Shown here: piece by piece, positions 26,412-36,257 of the stretch
How the letters are laid out: each line of letters opens with the position of its first letter
How positions within the stretch are numbered: position 1 is the stretch's first letter
NCBI RefSeq assembly: GCF_001429505.1
Contig: NZ_LMJW01000019.1
Coordinates: forward strand, 30,364-94,363
Direction of reading: 5' to 3'
Source of the DNA: Allobosea sp. Root483D1
GTDB taxonomy: Bacteria; Pseudomonadota; Alphaproteobacteria; Rhizobiales; Beijerinckiaceae
DNA length: 64,000 nucleotides
Made by a program: the position numbers and the translations under genes
The notes under the pieces: generated by a model
Told to the model about the DNA's origin: nothing
What the model saw: the letters and a program-made list of their open reading frames with translations, nothing else
The model's database searches: none

Positions 26412-27131
26412 TCAATGCGACCACCCCTTACTCCCGGCCGTGATCTTAACAACATCGGACGCTGGGATAACTACAACATTATCCGAATTCTGAAATATCG
26501 CGTGGTGTGATAGCATCATGATAATTTTGCTTTCTCTATAGATAGTTTCAATATTTCCTTTATCTCTAGCTATAATTTCAACAAGAGAATCTTTAGAGGT
26601 TTTTACATACAACCCTCTGCAGCATCCGAATACAAATACGACCAACATCACACTGATGCCGAAACTTACATACATCTGGAAAGTGATAACCTGAGCGCTA
26701 ACCAGCCGATTAATTACATCTATGGACATAATAAGCGTTGTCATCGAAAATAAAATTAAAAAAGAAACTGTCAAAATCCTGAGTTTATTCCAAATATCAT
26801 CGCCCAGAAAAATCTTATATTCTGGCAATACATAAATCGCTATCAATGAGACCGTGAGCGCGACTAAAGTAATATTTCTCATTTTCTTATTTTCAGATTT
26901 TACAATTTTAGGTATTTCCTGAACAAAAACAGTAATAATCGAAACATATGCCAGAAGAAAAATGACTCCAATTAAAGCCAGTTTCAATAAATCTGAATAC
27001 TCCAATATCCACACCAACCCTGAGCCAAATACGAGCAAATAACCATAGGCAAACAGAGCAGACATTGCCGCACCAACTATCGTGGCGATAGCGGAAAGCA
27101 CGAGGAAATGTTTCGTCGCGTATTCTATCAC
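26412..27131 (-). CDS. AT-rich multi-pass membrane protein of unknown function
   Basis: This 239-residue protein has four to five hydrophobic helices (around residues 8-40, 45-70, 85-105, 120-145 and 148-170) and a cytosolic-looking tail with charged residues. Base composition is far below the surrounding DNA (long A/T runs, codons ending in A/T), so it was acquired by transfer. I recognise no family. It stands alone with no obvious partner. Confidence 0.7.
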   Translation of the reverse strand: MIEYATKHFLVLSAIATIVGAAMSALFAYGYLLVFGSGLVWILEYSDLLKLALIGVIFLLAYVSIITVFVQEIPKIVKSENKKMRNITLVALTVSLIAIYVLPEYKIFLGDDIWNKLRILTVSFLILFSMTTLIMSIDVINRLVSAQVITFQMYVSFGISVMLVVFVFGCCRGLYVKTSKDSLVEIIARDKGNIETIYRESKIIMMLSHHAIFQNSDNVVVIPASDVVKITAGSKGWSH

Positions 27132-27293
27132 AGCATACTCTCATAACAGGGCTTCGCCAGCAGTTATATATTGGATTAACGCTATTTGAGCTGCAACGCC
27201 ATTCCAGTTTCCGACGCGCCGAGGCGCCAATCTCCCACCGATGGCCGCTATTCCGCCCAGCAGGGTTTGGCGTGCAGACGCCCCTAGGCAGCA

Positions 27294-28409
27294 ATGCTAA
27301 ACCTGCCCCATCAGCCCCTCGTTTCCCGAGTCCCCGCCTTGCCCAGCTCCCTCTCCACCGCCTGCCTCCAGGCCGCCGTCGATTTCGCGCAGGCGCATGA
27401 CTCCCCCTGGCCGCGCAGCATGTTCTATCCGGACGGCGCCTATGTCGGGAATCGCGAATGGGACGAGAAGGGTCCGTGGACCGAGATCGTCGGGCCGGTC
27501 GAGCCGCGCGGCGGGCCGGCCGGCATCATCATGCAGGGCGGCAAGGTCGTCGCCGAATGGGGCGATGTCGAGCGCGCCGACATGACCTTCTCGATCGCCA
27601 AGAGCTATCTCTCGGTGCTGGCGGGCCTTGCCGTCGCCGACGGTTTGATCGCCGATCTCGACGAGCCTGTCGGCAAAAGCGTCGACGGCCCGCATTTCTC
27701 CAGCCCGCACAATGCGAAGATCAGCTGGCGCCATCTGCTCAACATGAACAGCGAATGGCAGGGCGAGATCTTCGGCAAGTCCGACCAGGTCGACCATCAC
27801 AGACAAATCGGCATCGGCGCCGACAACAGCCGCAAGGGCCAGCGCCGCGAGCTCAGCGAGCCCGGCAGCCTCTATGAATACAACGACGTCCGGGTGAACG
27901 CGCTCGGCTACGCGCTGCTGCGCCGCTTCCGCCGGCCGCTGCCTGAGGTGCTGCGCGAGCGCATCATGAACCCGATCGGCGCCTCGCAAGGCTGGCGCTG
28001 GGAGGGCTACGAGACCTCATGGCTCGAGATCGACGGCGAGCGCATGCAATCGGTCCCCGGCGGCGGCCATTGGGGCGGCGGCCTCTTCATCAGCGCCCGC
28101 GACCATGCCCGCTTCGGCCAGTTGATCGCGCAGAAGGGCGTCTGGGAGGGGCGCGAGCTGATCCCGTCCGCCTGGCTGGCGCAATCGGTCGTGCCCTCGC
28201 CGACCCTGCCGAATTACGGCTTCCTCTGGTGGCTGAACCGCGGCCCCGCCGCCAATCCCAAGCTCCCGGCGAGCGCCTTCAGCGCGCAAGGAGCGGGCAA
28301 CAACCTGATCTGGATCGACCCCGAGCACGACCTCGTCGCGGTGCTGCGCTGGATCGACAAGGCCGCCATCGACGGGTTCCTGGAGCGGCTGGTGGCGGCG
28401 GCGGAGTAG
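27294..28409 (+). CDS. serine hydrolase of the beta-lactamase / penicillin-binding family
   Basis: This 371-residue protein has the Ser-X-X-Lys motif TFSIAKSYLS near residue 100 and a Tyr-X-Asn motif YEYNDVRVN near residue 197, the catalytic pattern of class C beta-lactamase-like hydrolases (PF00144). No signal peptide is seen, so it may act in the cytosol as an esterase or peptidase. An HWGGGLFISARDHARFGQLI segment closes the active-site fold. Function inside the family cannot be assigned from sequence. Confidence 0.85.
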   Translation: MLNLPHQPLVSRVPALPSSLSTACLQAAVDFAQAHDSPWPRSMFYPDGAYVGNREWDEKGPWTEIVGPVEPRGGPAGIIMQGGKVVAEWGDVERADMTFSIAKSYLSVLAGLAVADGLIADLDEPVGKSVDGPHFSSPHNAKISWRHLLNMNSEWQGEIFGKSDQVDHHRQIGIGADNSRKGQRRELSEPGSLYEYNDVRVNALGYALLRRFRRPLPEVLRERIMNPIGASQGWRWEGYETSWLEIDGERMQSVPGGGHWGGGLFISARDHARFGQLIAQKGVWEGRELIPSAWLAQSVVPSPTLPNYGFLWWLNRGPAANPKLPASAFSAQGAGNNLIWIDPEHDLVAVLRWIDKAAIDGFLERLVAAAE

Positions 28410-28419
28410 GCTTGCCGTC

Positions 28420-28519
28420 ATGCTCGGGCTTGACCCGAGCATCTCAGGCCGGAGGAGGCTCCGGTCGGCGCCCTCTCGTCAGGAGATTCTCGGGTCTGCG
28501 CTTCGCTCTGCCCGAGAAT
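28420..28519. repeat. two intergenic palindromes (REP-like)
   Basis: ATGCTCGGG (28420-28428) and CCCGAGCAT (28434-28442) form a perfect 9-bp hairpin with a CTTGA loop. ATTCTCGGG (28486-28494) and CCCGAGAAT (28511-28519) form a second one. The first possible start of the next gene (28518) lies inside this repeat, so I do not use it. Confidence 0.8.
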
Positions 28520-28610
28520 GACGCCGAGGCGGGCCGCCATGCGCCGCCCACCCTTGCCGCCGTCCCCTCCCGCGCCCATAAGCCGCCCTGCTCCCGCAAG
28601 GCCCCACCCC

Positions 28611-29513
28611 GTGTCCCCACCCGCCTCCCCCCGTCTCGCCATCGGCTTTGCCTGCGGCATTCTCGCTTCGCTGATCTGGGGCGTGCAGGCGGTGGTGTCG
28701 CGGCAATCGGTGACAGACGGGCTCTCGGCCGGCGACGTCACGATCCTGCGCTTTCTCGCCGCCGCGCTGGTGCTGCTGCCCTTCGCATTGCAGCGGCTGA
28801 AGCCGTTCCCGGTCGGCAAGCTCGGCTGGAAGCGGGCGCTGATTCTCACTGCACTCGTCGGCCCGAGCTACAGCTTGATCCTGGTCGGCGGCGCGCATTT
28901 CGCCCCGGCCCTGCACTCCTCGGTGATCACGCCGGGGCTGATCCCGGTCGTGACCGCGCTGCTCGCGGTGCTCGTCCTCGGCGACCGCATCAGCCCGCTC
29001 AGGGTGGTCGGACTCGCCATCATCGTCACGGGGATCGCGGTCTTCTCCTACGAGGCGCTTGTCGACACGCCGACGCGCGAAGGCGCCTGGATCGGCGACC
29101 TGCTCTTCGTGCTGATCGCCCTGCTCTGGTCGGTGTTCGGCCTGCTGGCGCGACGCTGGGGGGCGGATGCGGTCGAGGTCACCATGGCGACCTGCCTGCT
29201 CTCGGTGCCGCTCCTGCCGCTGCTGGCACTGGTGCAGCCGGTCCATCTGCTGCAGGTGCCGCTGCCGGCGATCGCGCTGCAGGCGGTCTATCAGGGCGTG
29301 CTCGTCGGCGCCGGCGCGCTCTTCCTCTACACCCAGGCGGTCGCCATCCTCGGCGCCAGCCGGGCGGCGCTGTTCCTGCCGCTGGTGCCGGTGGTGACGG
29401 CGCTGGCCGGCTCCGCCCTGCTCGGCGAGCACGCCTCGCCGCTGGAGATCGCCGGCATGGCGCTGGCCATCCTCGGCATGGTGGTGGCGCTCAAGGCGCC
29501 GAGCCACGCCTGA
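28611..29513 (+). CDS. DMT-superfamily (EamA) transporter
   Basis: This permease of about 300 residues has ten predicted membrane helices in two five-helix EamA repeats. It starts RLAIGFACGILASLIWGVQAV and ends GSALLGEHASPLEIAGMALA. EamA proteins export amino acids, metabolites or drugs. GTG 28611 with AAGG upstream gives the usual length; in-frame ATGs at 28518 and 28539 would add a Pro-rich leader and overlap a repeat. Substrate unknown. Confidence 0.88.
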   Translation: MSPPASPRLAIGFACGILASLIWGVQAVVSRQSVTDGLSAGDVTILRFLAAALVLLPFALQRLKPFPVGKLGWKRALILTALVGPSYSLILVGGAHFAPALHSSVITPGLIPVVTALLAVLVLGDRISPLRVVGLAIIVTGIAVFSYEALVDTPTREGAWIGDLLFVLIALLWSVFGLLARRWGADAVEVTMATCLLSVPLLPLLALVQPVHLLQVPLPAIALQAVYQGVLVGAGALFLYTQAVAILGASRAALFLPLVPVVTALAGSALLGEHASPLEIAGMALAILGMVVALKAPSHA

Positions 29514-29522
29514 ACCTACTAC

Positions 29523-29638
29523 AGCCCTCATCCTGAGGAGCCGCGAAGCGGCGTCTCGAAGGATGCTCCAGATGTTTCCGGAGCCTCCTGAAGCACCCTT
29601 CGAGACGCGCTCTGCGAGCGCTCCTCAGGATGAGGGCT
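29523..29638. repeat. long imperfect inverted repeat between convergent genes
   Basis: AGCCCTCATCCTGAGGAGC at 29523-29541 and its exact complement at 29620-29638 form a 19-bp stem; an inner GCGTCTCGAAGG/CCTTCGAGACGC stem extends it. This is a well-spread Hyphomicrobiales repeat and probably a bidirectional terminator between the transporter and gpt. Confidence 0.85.
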
Positions 29639-29648
29639 TAGGAAACGC

Positions 29649-30158
29649 TCAGCCCTTGTGGTCCTTGGCGATCGGCTCGACATAGGACAGCCCCATGTCC
29701 CAGGGGAAATAGATCCAGGTGTCCTGGCTGACCTCGGTGACGAAGGTGTCGACCACCGGCACGCCGGCCGGCTTGGCGTAGACCGTGGCGAAATGGGCGT
29801 TGGGCAGCATCTCGCGCACGACGCGGGCGGTCTTGCCGGTGTCGGTCAGGTCGTCGACGACGAGCACGCCCTTGCCCTTGCCGTCGCCGATGGCGCGGAT
29901 CGAGGGGGCGATCTCCTTCATCACCCTGAGCTCGGTCTGGTTCTTGTAGTCGTGGTAGCTGGCGACGCAGACGGTCTCGATCATGCGCAGGCCGAGCTCG
30001 CGGCAGATGATCGCCGCCGGCACCAGCCCGCCGCGGGTGATGCAGACCATCGCCTCGAACGGTCCGGCATCGGCCAGGCGCCAGGCGAGCGCCCGGGCAT
30101 CGCGGTGGAACTGGTCCCAGGAAACGGGGAAGGCCTTGTTGGAGGAAGCGTCGGCCAT
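29649..30158 (-). CDS. gpt: xanthine phosphoribosyltransferase
   Basis: This 169-residue cytosolic enzyme transfers ribose-5-phosphate from PRPP to xanthine or guanine in purine salvage. The PRPP motif [14 protein letters not shown] and the early [17 protein letters not shown] loop are conserved, and the length is typical of bacterial Gpt. ATG 30158 begins the conserved fold; the frame extends upstream to 30206 without family similarity. Confidence 0.93.
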   Translation of the reverse strand: MADASSNKAFPVSWDQFHRDARALAWRLADAGPFEAMVCITRGGLVPAAIICRELGLRMIETVCVASYHDYKNQTELRVMKEIAPSIRAIGDGKGKGVLVVDDLTDTGKTARVVREMLPNAHFATVYAKPAGVPVVDTFVTEVSQDTWIYFPWDMGLSYVEPIAKDHKG

Positions 30159-30270
30159 GGCGGGTCCTGCGGGAAAGCGAAGAAAGAGCCTTCCCGCAAA
30201 GCGCATCCGGAGGGCGCTGGCAAGAGCCTGACGGCCACAATCCCCGCCGCACGTCCCGCCGGCGGCCCTC

Positions 30271-32094
30271 TCAGAACTCGGCCCAGCCGTCGTCGCTCCG
30301 GCCCCCCGCCACCCTGGCGCGTGGGAGCGGCACGGGTCTCGCCGGCGCAGCCGCGGCCTTCATCGCCGGCAGGACCGAGCGCAGATCCGCCGCCAGCCGC
30401 GCGGGCTGGTTGTCGGCGCCGAGCCGGAAGGCGCCGACCAGCGCGGCGAGCGCCTGCGTCTCGCTCTGCAGGTCGCGCGACAGCTTCGAGCTGGAATCGG
30501 CCATCAGCGAATTCTGCTGCGTCATCTCGTCCATATGGGCGACGGTCTTGGCCATCTCCTCGACGCCATTGGCCTGCTCGGTCGCCGCGCTCGAAATCTC
30601 GGCGATGGTGCCGGCGACACGGTTCGCCGCATCGACGATCTCCTCGAGCGTGCGGCCGGCATCCTTGACCAGCTGGACGCCAGAGCGAACCTGCTCGCTC
30701 GAATTGGCGATCAGCGACTTGATTCCGTTGGCGGATTCGCTGGAGCGGCCGGCGAGCGCCCTGACCTCCGAGGCGACGACCGCAAAGCCCCGCCCGGCAT
30801 CGCCGGCCCGCGCCGCCTCGACCGCGGCGTTGAGCGCGAGCAGATTGGTCTGGAACGAGATCTCGTCGATCATCGAGATGATGTCGGCGATCGAGGTCGA
30901 GGCCTGCTCGATCCGGCCCATCGCCGCGACCGCATCGGTGACGATCGCCCCGCCGCGCGAGGCGACGGCTTTGGCCTCGTTGCCGAGCGCCGCCGCTTGG
31001 CGCGAATTGCCGGCGCTGGTCTTGATCGAGGCGGCGAGCTCCTCGGTCGTCGCCGCCGTCTCCTGCAGGCTCGAGGCCTGGACCTCGGCGCGTTCGGCGA
31101 GCTCGATGCTTTCGCCCGCCATCTTGTCGGCGGCCGCGCCGACCTTGCCGGAGATCGCGCCGACGGCGCCGATCACCTCGACCATCGTCTCGATCAGCTC
31201 GTTGATGCCGCCGCAGAGGACCGCGACCTCGCCCTCCTTGCCGGCCATGTCGATGCGGCTCGTCAGGTCCTTGTCCTTGGCCCGGCCGATGACACCTTGA
31301 GCCTCGCCGACCGCTTTGGCGAGCTGGCGCGCCGCCTTCTGCTCGGTGATGTCGGTGGCGTATTTCACCACCTTCATCGGCCGGCCCTTGGCGTCCATGA
31401 TCGGGTTGTAGCTCGCCTGGATCCAGACCTCGCGGCCGCCCTTGCCGAAGCGCTGGTATTGGCCGGAATCGTAGACGCCGCGGCCGAGCTTCTCCCAGAA
31501 GGCGCGGTATTCCGCCGAGCTGCGATAGGCGGCATCACAGAACATGCCGTGATGCTTGCCCTTTATCTCGGCCAGCGAATAGCCGGTGACTGCGAGGAAA
31601 CCCTCGTTGGCGTCGAGGATGTGGCCATCGAGCGTGAACTCGATCACCGCCATCGCCTTGCGGATCGCCGCCACCTGCCCCGCCATGTCGGCTTCGTGGT
31701 TCTTCTGGTCGGTGATCACCGTGGCGAACTTGATCACCTTGACCGGCTTGCCGCCGGAATCGAGGACCGGATTATAGCTCGCCTCGATCCAGAGCTCACG
31801 ACCGTCGGCGCCGACGCGGAGAAATTGGCGCGCGTCGTATTCCCCCTGCCGCAGCCGCTCCCAGAACGCCTTGTAGTCGGCGCTCTGAGCCTCCTCCTTC
31901 AAGACGAACATGCTGTGATGGCGCCCCCGCACCTGGTCCAGCGTGTAGCCCACCGCCTTCAGAAAATTCTCGTTGGCATCGAGAATCGTGCCGTCGAGCT
32001 TGAAACTGATTACCGCCATGGCGCGATTCAGCGCCGCCATCTCGCCTTCAAGCTCACGGCGCGATATGCCGCCCGCAAATGGATTCAGCCGCAT
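30271..32094 (-). CDS. soluble chemoreceptor with two PAS domains
   Basis: This 607-residue methyl-accepting protein has no membrane helix. It starts with two tandem PAS domains (about residues 20-140 and 145-262, each ending [13 protein letters not shown] or [13 protein letters not shown]), followed by a short HAMP-like linker and the MCP signalling domain with the hairpin tip [21 protein letters not shown]. The last residues, GWAEF, resemble the C-terminal pentapeptide (NWETF type) that tethers CheR/CheB. It probably senses an intracellular cue such as redox state or energy. No heme or flavin motif is decisive. Confidence 0.93.
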   Translation of the reverse strand: MRLNPFAGGISRRELEGEMAALNRAMAVISFKLDGTILDANENFLKAVGYTLDQVRGRHHSMFVLKEEAQSADYKAFWERLRQGEYDARQFLRVGADGRELWIEASYNPVLDSGGKPVKVIKFATVITDQKNHEADMAGQVAAIRKAMAVIEFTLDGHILDANEGFLAVTGYSLAEIKGKHHGMFCDAAYRSSAEYRAFWEKLGRGVYDSGQYQRFGKGGREVWIQASYNPIMDAKGRPMKVVKYATDITEQKAARQLAKAVGEAQGVIGRAKDKDLTSRIDMAGKEGEVAVLCGGINELIETMVEVIGAVGAISGKVGAAADKMAGESIELAERAEVQASSLQETAATTEELAASIKTSAGNSRQAAALGNEAKAVASRGGAIVTDAVAAMGRIEQASTSIADIISMIDEISFQTNLLALNAAVEAARAGDAGRGFAVVASEVRALAGRSSESANGIKSLIANSSEQVRSGVQLVKDAGRTLEEIVDAANRVAGTIAEISSAATEQANGVEEMAKTVAHMDEMTQQNSLMADSSSKLSRDLQSETQALAALVGAFRLGADNQPARLAADLRSVLPAMKAAAAPARPVPLPRARVAGGRSDDGWAEF

Positions 32095-32461
32095 GCCCCG
32101 TCCCCCGCATTCAGCCCCAGCGAACTCTTGGCCCGCAAGATCAGAATGACTGAGAATGGTTTATGACTTGCTAAGCGAAGACGGTCTCTAAGTTAAAAAT
32201 CCCACTTAAGCCCATTCAATTAAAACAATTACTATAAATCAAGCGCTGTCGACGGATTGAATACATTCAGTGAAATCGAATACAGCCATTTTTGTTAGCA
32301 GACTAAATTTATAAAAACTCGCTACATCAAATAGAAACGCCTCTATCCATGCCCTAGAGATACTTGCGAATTATTCCAGACTGCTGCGCAATTAAACTTT
32401 AAACGGCGTTAGAAATTTGAGAAACGCAACCTGTAAGTTGCGTGTATTTCATTTATGCAAT
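32095..32461. other. 367-base AT-rich intergenic region
   Basis: Base composition is much richer in A/T than the flanks, and no gene, tRNA or clear regulatory site is visible. A 7-bp hairpin (ACGCAAC at 32424-32430, GTTGCGT at 32437-32443) stands just beyond the end of the CinA gene and may terminate it on the minus strand. The chemoreceptor promoter should lie in the other half. Confidence 0.5.
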
Positions 32462-33226
32462 CTATCCGTTAAGGCGCTTGCGCTCGGATTCGACCATCGC
32501 CTGCACGGCCGACGTCGCCATCATCAGCTTCTCCGGATCGCGCGAGCGGACGACGATGTTGGTATCCGGCCCGGTCTCGGACCAGAACGGATAGGACCCG
32601 ATCGAGCAGTCGGGATGGGCTTTCGCGATCTCGGCAAGCGGCGTGCCGATATCGCCCTCCTTCAGACCCGCCCTCACCGTCTCCGACAGTATCCTGGCGC
32701 CGGTCTTCAGCGTCGGCGCGACGACATCGAGCATCGCCTGCATGATCGCGGGCACGCCGGCCATGACATGGACATTGCCGATCCGGAAGCCCGGCGCCTT
32801 CGACACCGAATTGGCGATCAGATCGGCCCCTGCGGGAATGCGCGCCATGCGCATCCTGGCTTCGTTGAGCTGATCCTTGGGAAAGCGCTCCAGCAACATG
32901 TCGACGGCGCGCTGGTCGTAGTCGATCGGCACGCCGAAGGCGGTCGCGACCGCATCCGCCGTGATGTCGTCATGGGTCGGGCCGATGCCACCCGTGGTGA
33001 AGACATAGGTGTAGCGCGAGCGCAGCGCGTTCAGCGCCGAGACGATCTCGTCGGTCAGGTCGGGCACGACCCGGACCTCACGCAACTCGATGCCGATATT
33101 GGTCAGGTACTCGGCGATGTAGCCGATGTTCTTGTCCTTGGTCCGGCCGGAGAGGATCTCGTCGCCGATCACCAGGATCGCGGCGGTGACCACCGGCTGG
33201 AAGGCGGGCGCTGGCGCTGCCGTCAT
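32462..33226 (-). CDS. CinA/MoeA-type molybdopterin-binding domain protein
   Basis: This 254-residue protein is a standalone MoCF_biosynth domain (PF00994): VTAAILVIGDEILSGRTKDKN at the start and FTTGGIGPTHDDITADAVA in the middle. It matches the N-terminal half of CinA; the C-terminal amidase domain is absent. CinA-like proteins hydrolyse ADP-ribose or NMN or process pyridine nucleotides. AGGGACA precedes ATG 33226. Confidence 0.85.
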   Translation of the reverse strand: MTAAPAPAFQPVVTAAILVIGDEILSGRTKDKNIGYIAEYLTNIGIELREVRVVPDLTDEIVSALNALRSRYTYVFTTGGIGPTHDDITADAVATAFGVPIDYDQRAVDMLLERFPKDQLNEARMRMARIPAGADLIANSVSKAPGFRIGNVHVMAGVPAIMQAMLDVVAPTLKTGARILSETVRAGLKEGDIGTPLAEIAKAHPDCSIGSYPFWSETGPDTNIVVRSRDPEKLMMATSAVQAMVESERKRLNG

Positions 33227-33353
33227 GGGCTTGTCCCTGCTGTTCTCGTTCGCCGCATGCGTGCCCCTATAAGGCCAGCGAGCTAAGCCGCTTGCGCGCA
33301 ATTGCTCAAGCGGCGCGCCAGTCGGGGCCGCCATGCGCCCGCGGCGCGGCGTT

Positions 33354-34205
33354 TCACGAGGTCGTGCGCTCGTAGACGAGGTTGAGCCGGGTCTGGGCGA
33401 TGAGCTTGTAGCCCTTGCTCTCCAGCAGGGCCGGCAGGTCCACCTGCCAGCGGCCGCGCGAATCCTCGACGATGACGAAGCCGGGCCAGAGCGCTTCGGG
33501 CGCATCGCGCAGGAAGGGTTCGAGGATCAGGTCCTCGGCGCCTTCGACATCGAGCTTAATCGCGTCGATCCGCTCATAGCCCTCGCTCTGCACCAGCGCG
33601 AGCAGGGTCGTCGCCGGCACCCGCACCGAGTTCGCATTGCTGGAACGCAGGATGCGCACGCTCGATTCGCCCTTGTTGGCGGGATCGAGGAACAGCGTCA
33701 GCTCGCCCGGCTTGTCGGCTAGCGCGCAGGCGATCGCCTTGACCGTGCCGAAAGGGTTCTGGGCGATGTTGTAGGTCAGCCGCGCGAAGATGTCGGGCTG
33801 CGGCTCGACTGCGAGGATGCGCGCCCCGCGCCCGGCACGCGCCGCGACGAAGAGCGAATAGGCGCCGACATTCGCGCCGACATCGATGAAGCTGAAGCCG
33901 TCGCGGATGCGCGAGGCCAGGAGCTCGCGCTCGCGCGCATCGAAATATTGCGGCGTGAACAGCACCCGCTTCTCGCAGACATTGCCCTCGGGATAGAGCC
34001 GCATCTGCGCGCCGAGCGCCTCGATGTCGACGGGCTGGCCCTTGAGCCGGTTGAGCCCGAGCCGGCGCAGCGCGAAGGCGACCTTGCGGCCGAGGAAGGA
34101 GCCGGAGGCGCAGCGCGTCCAAGCGATGATGCGGGCGATGCTGCCCCGCGGCGCGAAGGTACCGAAAGGCTGGTCCTCGGCCGGTCTGATCTCATTGAAT
34201 GCCAT
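33354..34205 (-). CDS. FkbM-family methyltransferase
   Basis: This 283-residue protein has the SAM-binding motif FIDVGANVGAYSLFVAARAG and the downstream IDAIKLDVEGAEDLILEP motif of FkbM methyltransferases. These usually methylate hydroxyl groups on sugars or secondary metabolites. It lies 70 bases downstream of the siderophore genes on the same strand; a role in siderophore or envelope sugar modification is possible but not shown. Start ATG 34205. Confidence 0.88.
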   Translation of the reverse strand: MAFNEIRPAEDQPFGTFAPRGSIARIIAWTRCASGSFLGRKVAFALRRLGLNRLKGQPVDIEALGAQMRLYPEGNVCEKRVLFTPQYFDARERELLASRIRDGFSFIDVGANVGAYSLFVAARAGRGARILAVEPQPDIFARLTYNIAQNPFGTVKAIACALADKPGELTLFLDPANKGESSVRILRSSNANSVRVPATTLLALVQSEGYERIDAIKLDVEGAEDLILEPFLRDAPEALWPGFVIVEDSRGRWQVDLPALLESKGYKLIAQTRLNLVYERTTS

Positions 34206-34275
34206 TGGCGCGCTGTACACCCCCAGCGCGGATGGCGCCAGAGCCCGATCATCTCCGAGGCGGCGCGAAGGCCTG

Positions 34276-35022
34276 TCAGGCGACATCGCTGGCAGCCGAG
34301 GCGCAATCGGCATGCAGCGGGCAGAGGCTGCCGCAATCGGCGACGCCGGCCAGGAGATAGCGCAGGCAGCAGAGCTTGCGGCGCCGGACCGGTTCGCCCT
34401 GCTCCACCGGATAGCGCACCGCCTCGCACATCGGGTTGCGCTGGCCGGACGGCTCCAGGCGGCGCTCCAGCCGCTGGCGCGCCGCCGCCAGCGCCTGCGG
34501 ATCGGCGAGATCGGCCGGCAGCTGCTGCAGCGTCCATTCGAAGATCGCCGCCGCATTGGCCCAGAGCAGCCGCGGCGACACCCGGAACTGCCCGGAAAGC
34601 TGGGCGACCAGCGGCGCGACATGGCCCTCGAACAGGCGCGCGAAGGGATCGCCGCCATCGCATCGCGCAGCGCCCTCGTCGGGGATGACGATCGCGCTCG
34701 TCAGCCCCGCCTCCTGCGGGACGATCGCGATCCGGTCGAGGTCCAGCGGCAGGTCGCGCTCGCCGAGCAGGATCGCAACGGTCGCGGGGATGACCAGCGC
34801 GCCGAAATGCCATTGCGTCCACATCGAGACCAGCGCACGCCGGTCGCTATCGGGATAGAGCGTGGCGAAACGCGCCATCAGCCGGTCGGCCCCGCCTTCG
34901 AGCAGGTCCCGACCCGAAACGCTCTCCCGGGCCCCGCCGGGCAGCACGAGCTTGTCCCTGTACCAGGCCAGCGCTTCCGGGAAGCGAGCGGCAAAGGACG
35001 GCAGCGGCCGTGCCTCGCTCAT
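34276..35022 (-). CDS. fhuF: siderophore-iron reductase FhuF-like
   Basis: This 248-residue cytosolic protein ends with a Cys cluster [22 protein letters not shown], the C-C-X10-C-X2-C [2Fe-2S] site of FhuF. FhuF reduces ferric siderophores to release iron. Its start overlaps the stop of the MFS permease gene (ATGA), so it is translated with that gene. Together with the TonB receptor and permease it completes an uptake route: outer-membrane receptor, inner-membrane permease, reductase. Confidence 0.93.
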   Translation of the reverse strand: MSEARPLPSFAARFPEALAWYRDKLVLPGGARESVSGRDLLEGGADRLMARFATLYPDSDRRALVSMWTQWHFGALVIPATVAILLGERDLPLDLDRIAIVPQEAGLTSAIVIPDEGAARCDGGDPFARLFEGHVAPLVAQLSGQFRVSPRLLWANAAAIFEWTLQQLPADLADPQALAAARQRLERRLEPSGQRNPMCEAVRYPVEQGEPVRRRKLCCLRYLLAGVADCGSLCPLHADCASAASDVA

Positions 35023-36257
35023 CCGAGCGCCGCCTGCTCCGGCGCCGTCGGTCGCGCCGGCCCGGCGACCCCGCCGAACAGAGCGGCGAGCGGCGCCGCG
35101 ATCAGGGCGACGCCGGCGGCGAGCGCGAAGCAGACGCCGTAGCCGAAATGTTGCGAGACCCAGCCGGCGCCGATGCCGCCGGCCATGCTGACCAGTCCGT
35201 CCATGCATTGCAGCAAGGTGAAGTCGACGCCGGCCTGGCGCGGGTCGGACAGCGCCATGAAGCGGGCATAGAGCGCGACAAAGCCGAGCGCCATGATGCC
35301 GGAGGAGCTTGCCAAAGCCAGCCCGAGCACGAGCGGCTGCGGCAAGCCACGCCAGGCAGCGAAGGCGAGCCCCGCAAGTGATAAAGCCTGCAACAGCAGC
35401 GCCAACACAAGCACGCTGCGCGCACCGAGAGCCCGCACCAGCGCGCCGCCGAGCAGCGCGCAGGCGAAGCCGACGGCAAGACCGCCGACGCCGTTGACCA
35501 GCCCGAGCGAGGCGAGATCGAGCCCGCTATCGACCAGATAAGGGCCGAGCATGGCGACGCCCCATTTCTGCGCCGGCACATAGACGGCGGCGAGCAGGAG
35601 GCCGGAGCGCATCTCGGGCCGCTTCAGCGCCTCCTTCAGCGAGGGCTGGTGCGTGCGCCGGGCCGGCGCAGCCGGAGCTGGCGAAAGCAGGAAGGGCAGC
35701 GCCAGCAGCAGGAGCAAGCCGGCCATGGCGAAGGTGGCGAGCTGCCAGTCGAGCCGCGCCACCAGCACGAGAAACAGGCCGGAGCCGAGCGCCGAGCCGA
35801 GATAGGCTCCGCCGACCTGGGCGGCATTGCCCCAGCCATGATGGGCCTGCGACAGGGTCTCGACCGCATGTCCGTCACAGGCGATGTCGCCGGTCGAGGC
35901 GGAGAAGGCGATCAGCACGAAGACCGAGATCAGCGGCACGAAAGCGACCGGCCCGATCAGTCCGACCGCGACGAGCCCTGCGGCCGACACCAATGTCGTC
36001 GCCAGCACGATCGTGCGCGAGCGCGCCGGCCCGGTACCCGGCAGCCGATAGCGCTCGACCGGCGGCGCCCACAAGAACTTCAGCGCCCAGGGCAGCACGG
36101 CGAGATAGGTCAGGCCGATCTGGTCGAGCGGCAGGCCGCGCTCGCGCAGCACGCTCGGCAGGGCGATGAAGGTCAGTCCGCCGATGATGCTCTGGCCGAC
36201 ATAAAGGCCCCCGATGGCGAGGACGATCGCCGCCGGCGACAACCCGAGCGCCCTCAC
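35019..36257 (-). CDS. siderophore MFS permease, RhtX/FptX-like
   Basis: This 412-residue, 12-helix AmpG/MFS-like permease begins [19 protein letters not shown] and carries [22 protein letters not shown], typical of RhtX/FptX proteins that carry ferric siderophores across the inner membrane without ATP. The start is GTG 36257, which overlaps the receptor stop (GTGA), and its stop overlaps the fhuF start (ATGA). A continuous open frame extends far upstream but only as a shadow of the receptor gene. Confidence 0.92.
   Translation of the reverse strand: MRALGLSPAAIVLAIGGLYVGQSIIGGLTFIALPSVLRERGLPLDQIGLTYLAVLPWALKFLWAPPVERYRLPGTGPARSRTIVLATTLVSAAGLVAVGLIGPVAFVPLISVFVLIAFSASTGDIACDGHAVETLSQAHHGWGNAAQVGGAYLGSALGSGLFLVLVARLDWQLATFAMAGLLLLLALPFLLSPAPAAPARRTHQPSLKEALKRPEMRSGLLLAAVYVPAQKWGVAMLGPYLVDSGLDLASLGLVNGVGGLAVGFACALLGGALVRALGARSVLVLALLLQALSLAGLAFAAWRGLPQPLVLGLALASSSGIMALGFVALYARFMALSDPRQAGVDFTLLQCMDGLVSMAGGIGAGWVSQHFGYGVCFALAAGVALIAAPLAALFGGVAGPARPTAPEQAALG

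Noticed and set aside
30535..32166. 543-codon open frame antisense to the chemoreceptor
   Set aside because: Gives only Asp/Arg/Leu-rich sequence without a motif; the chemoreceptor on the other strand is unambiguous.
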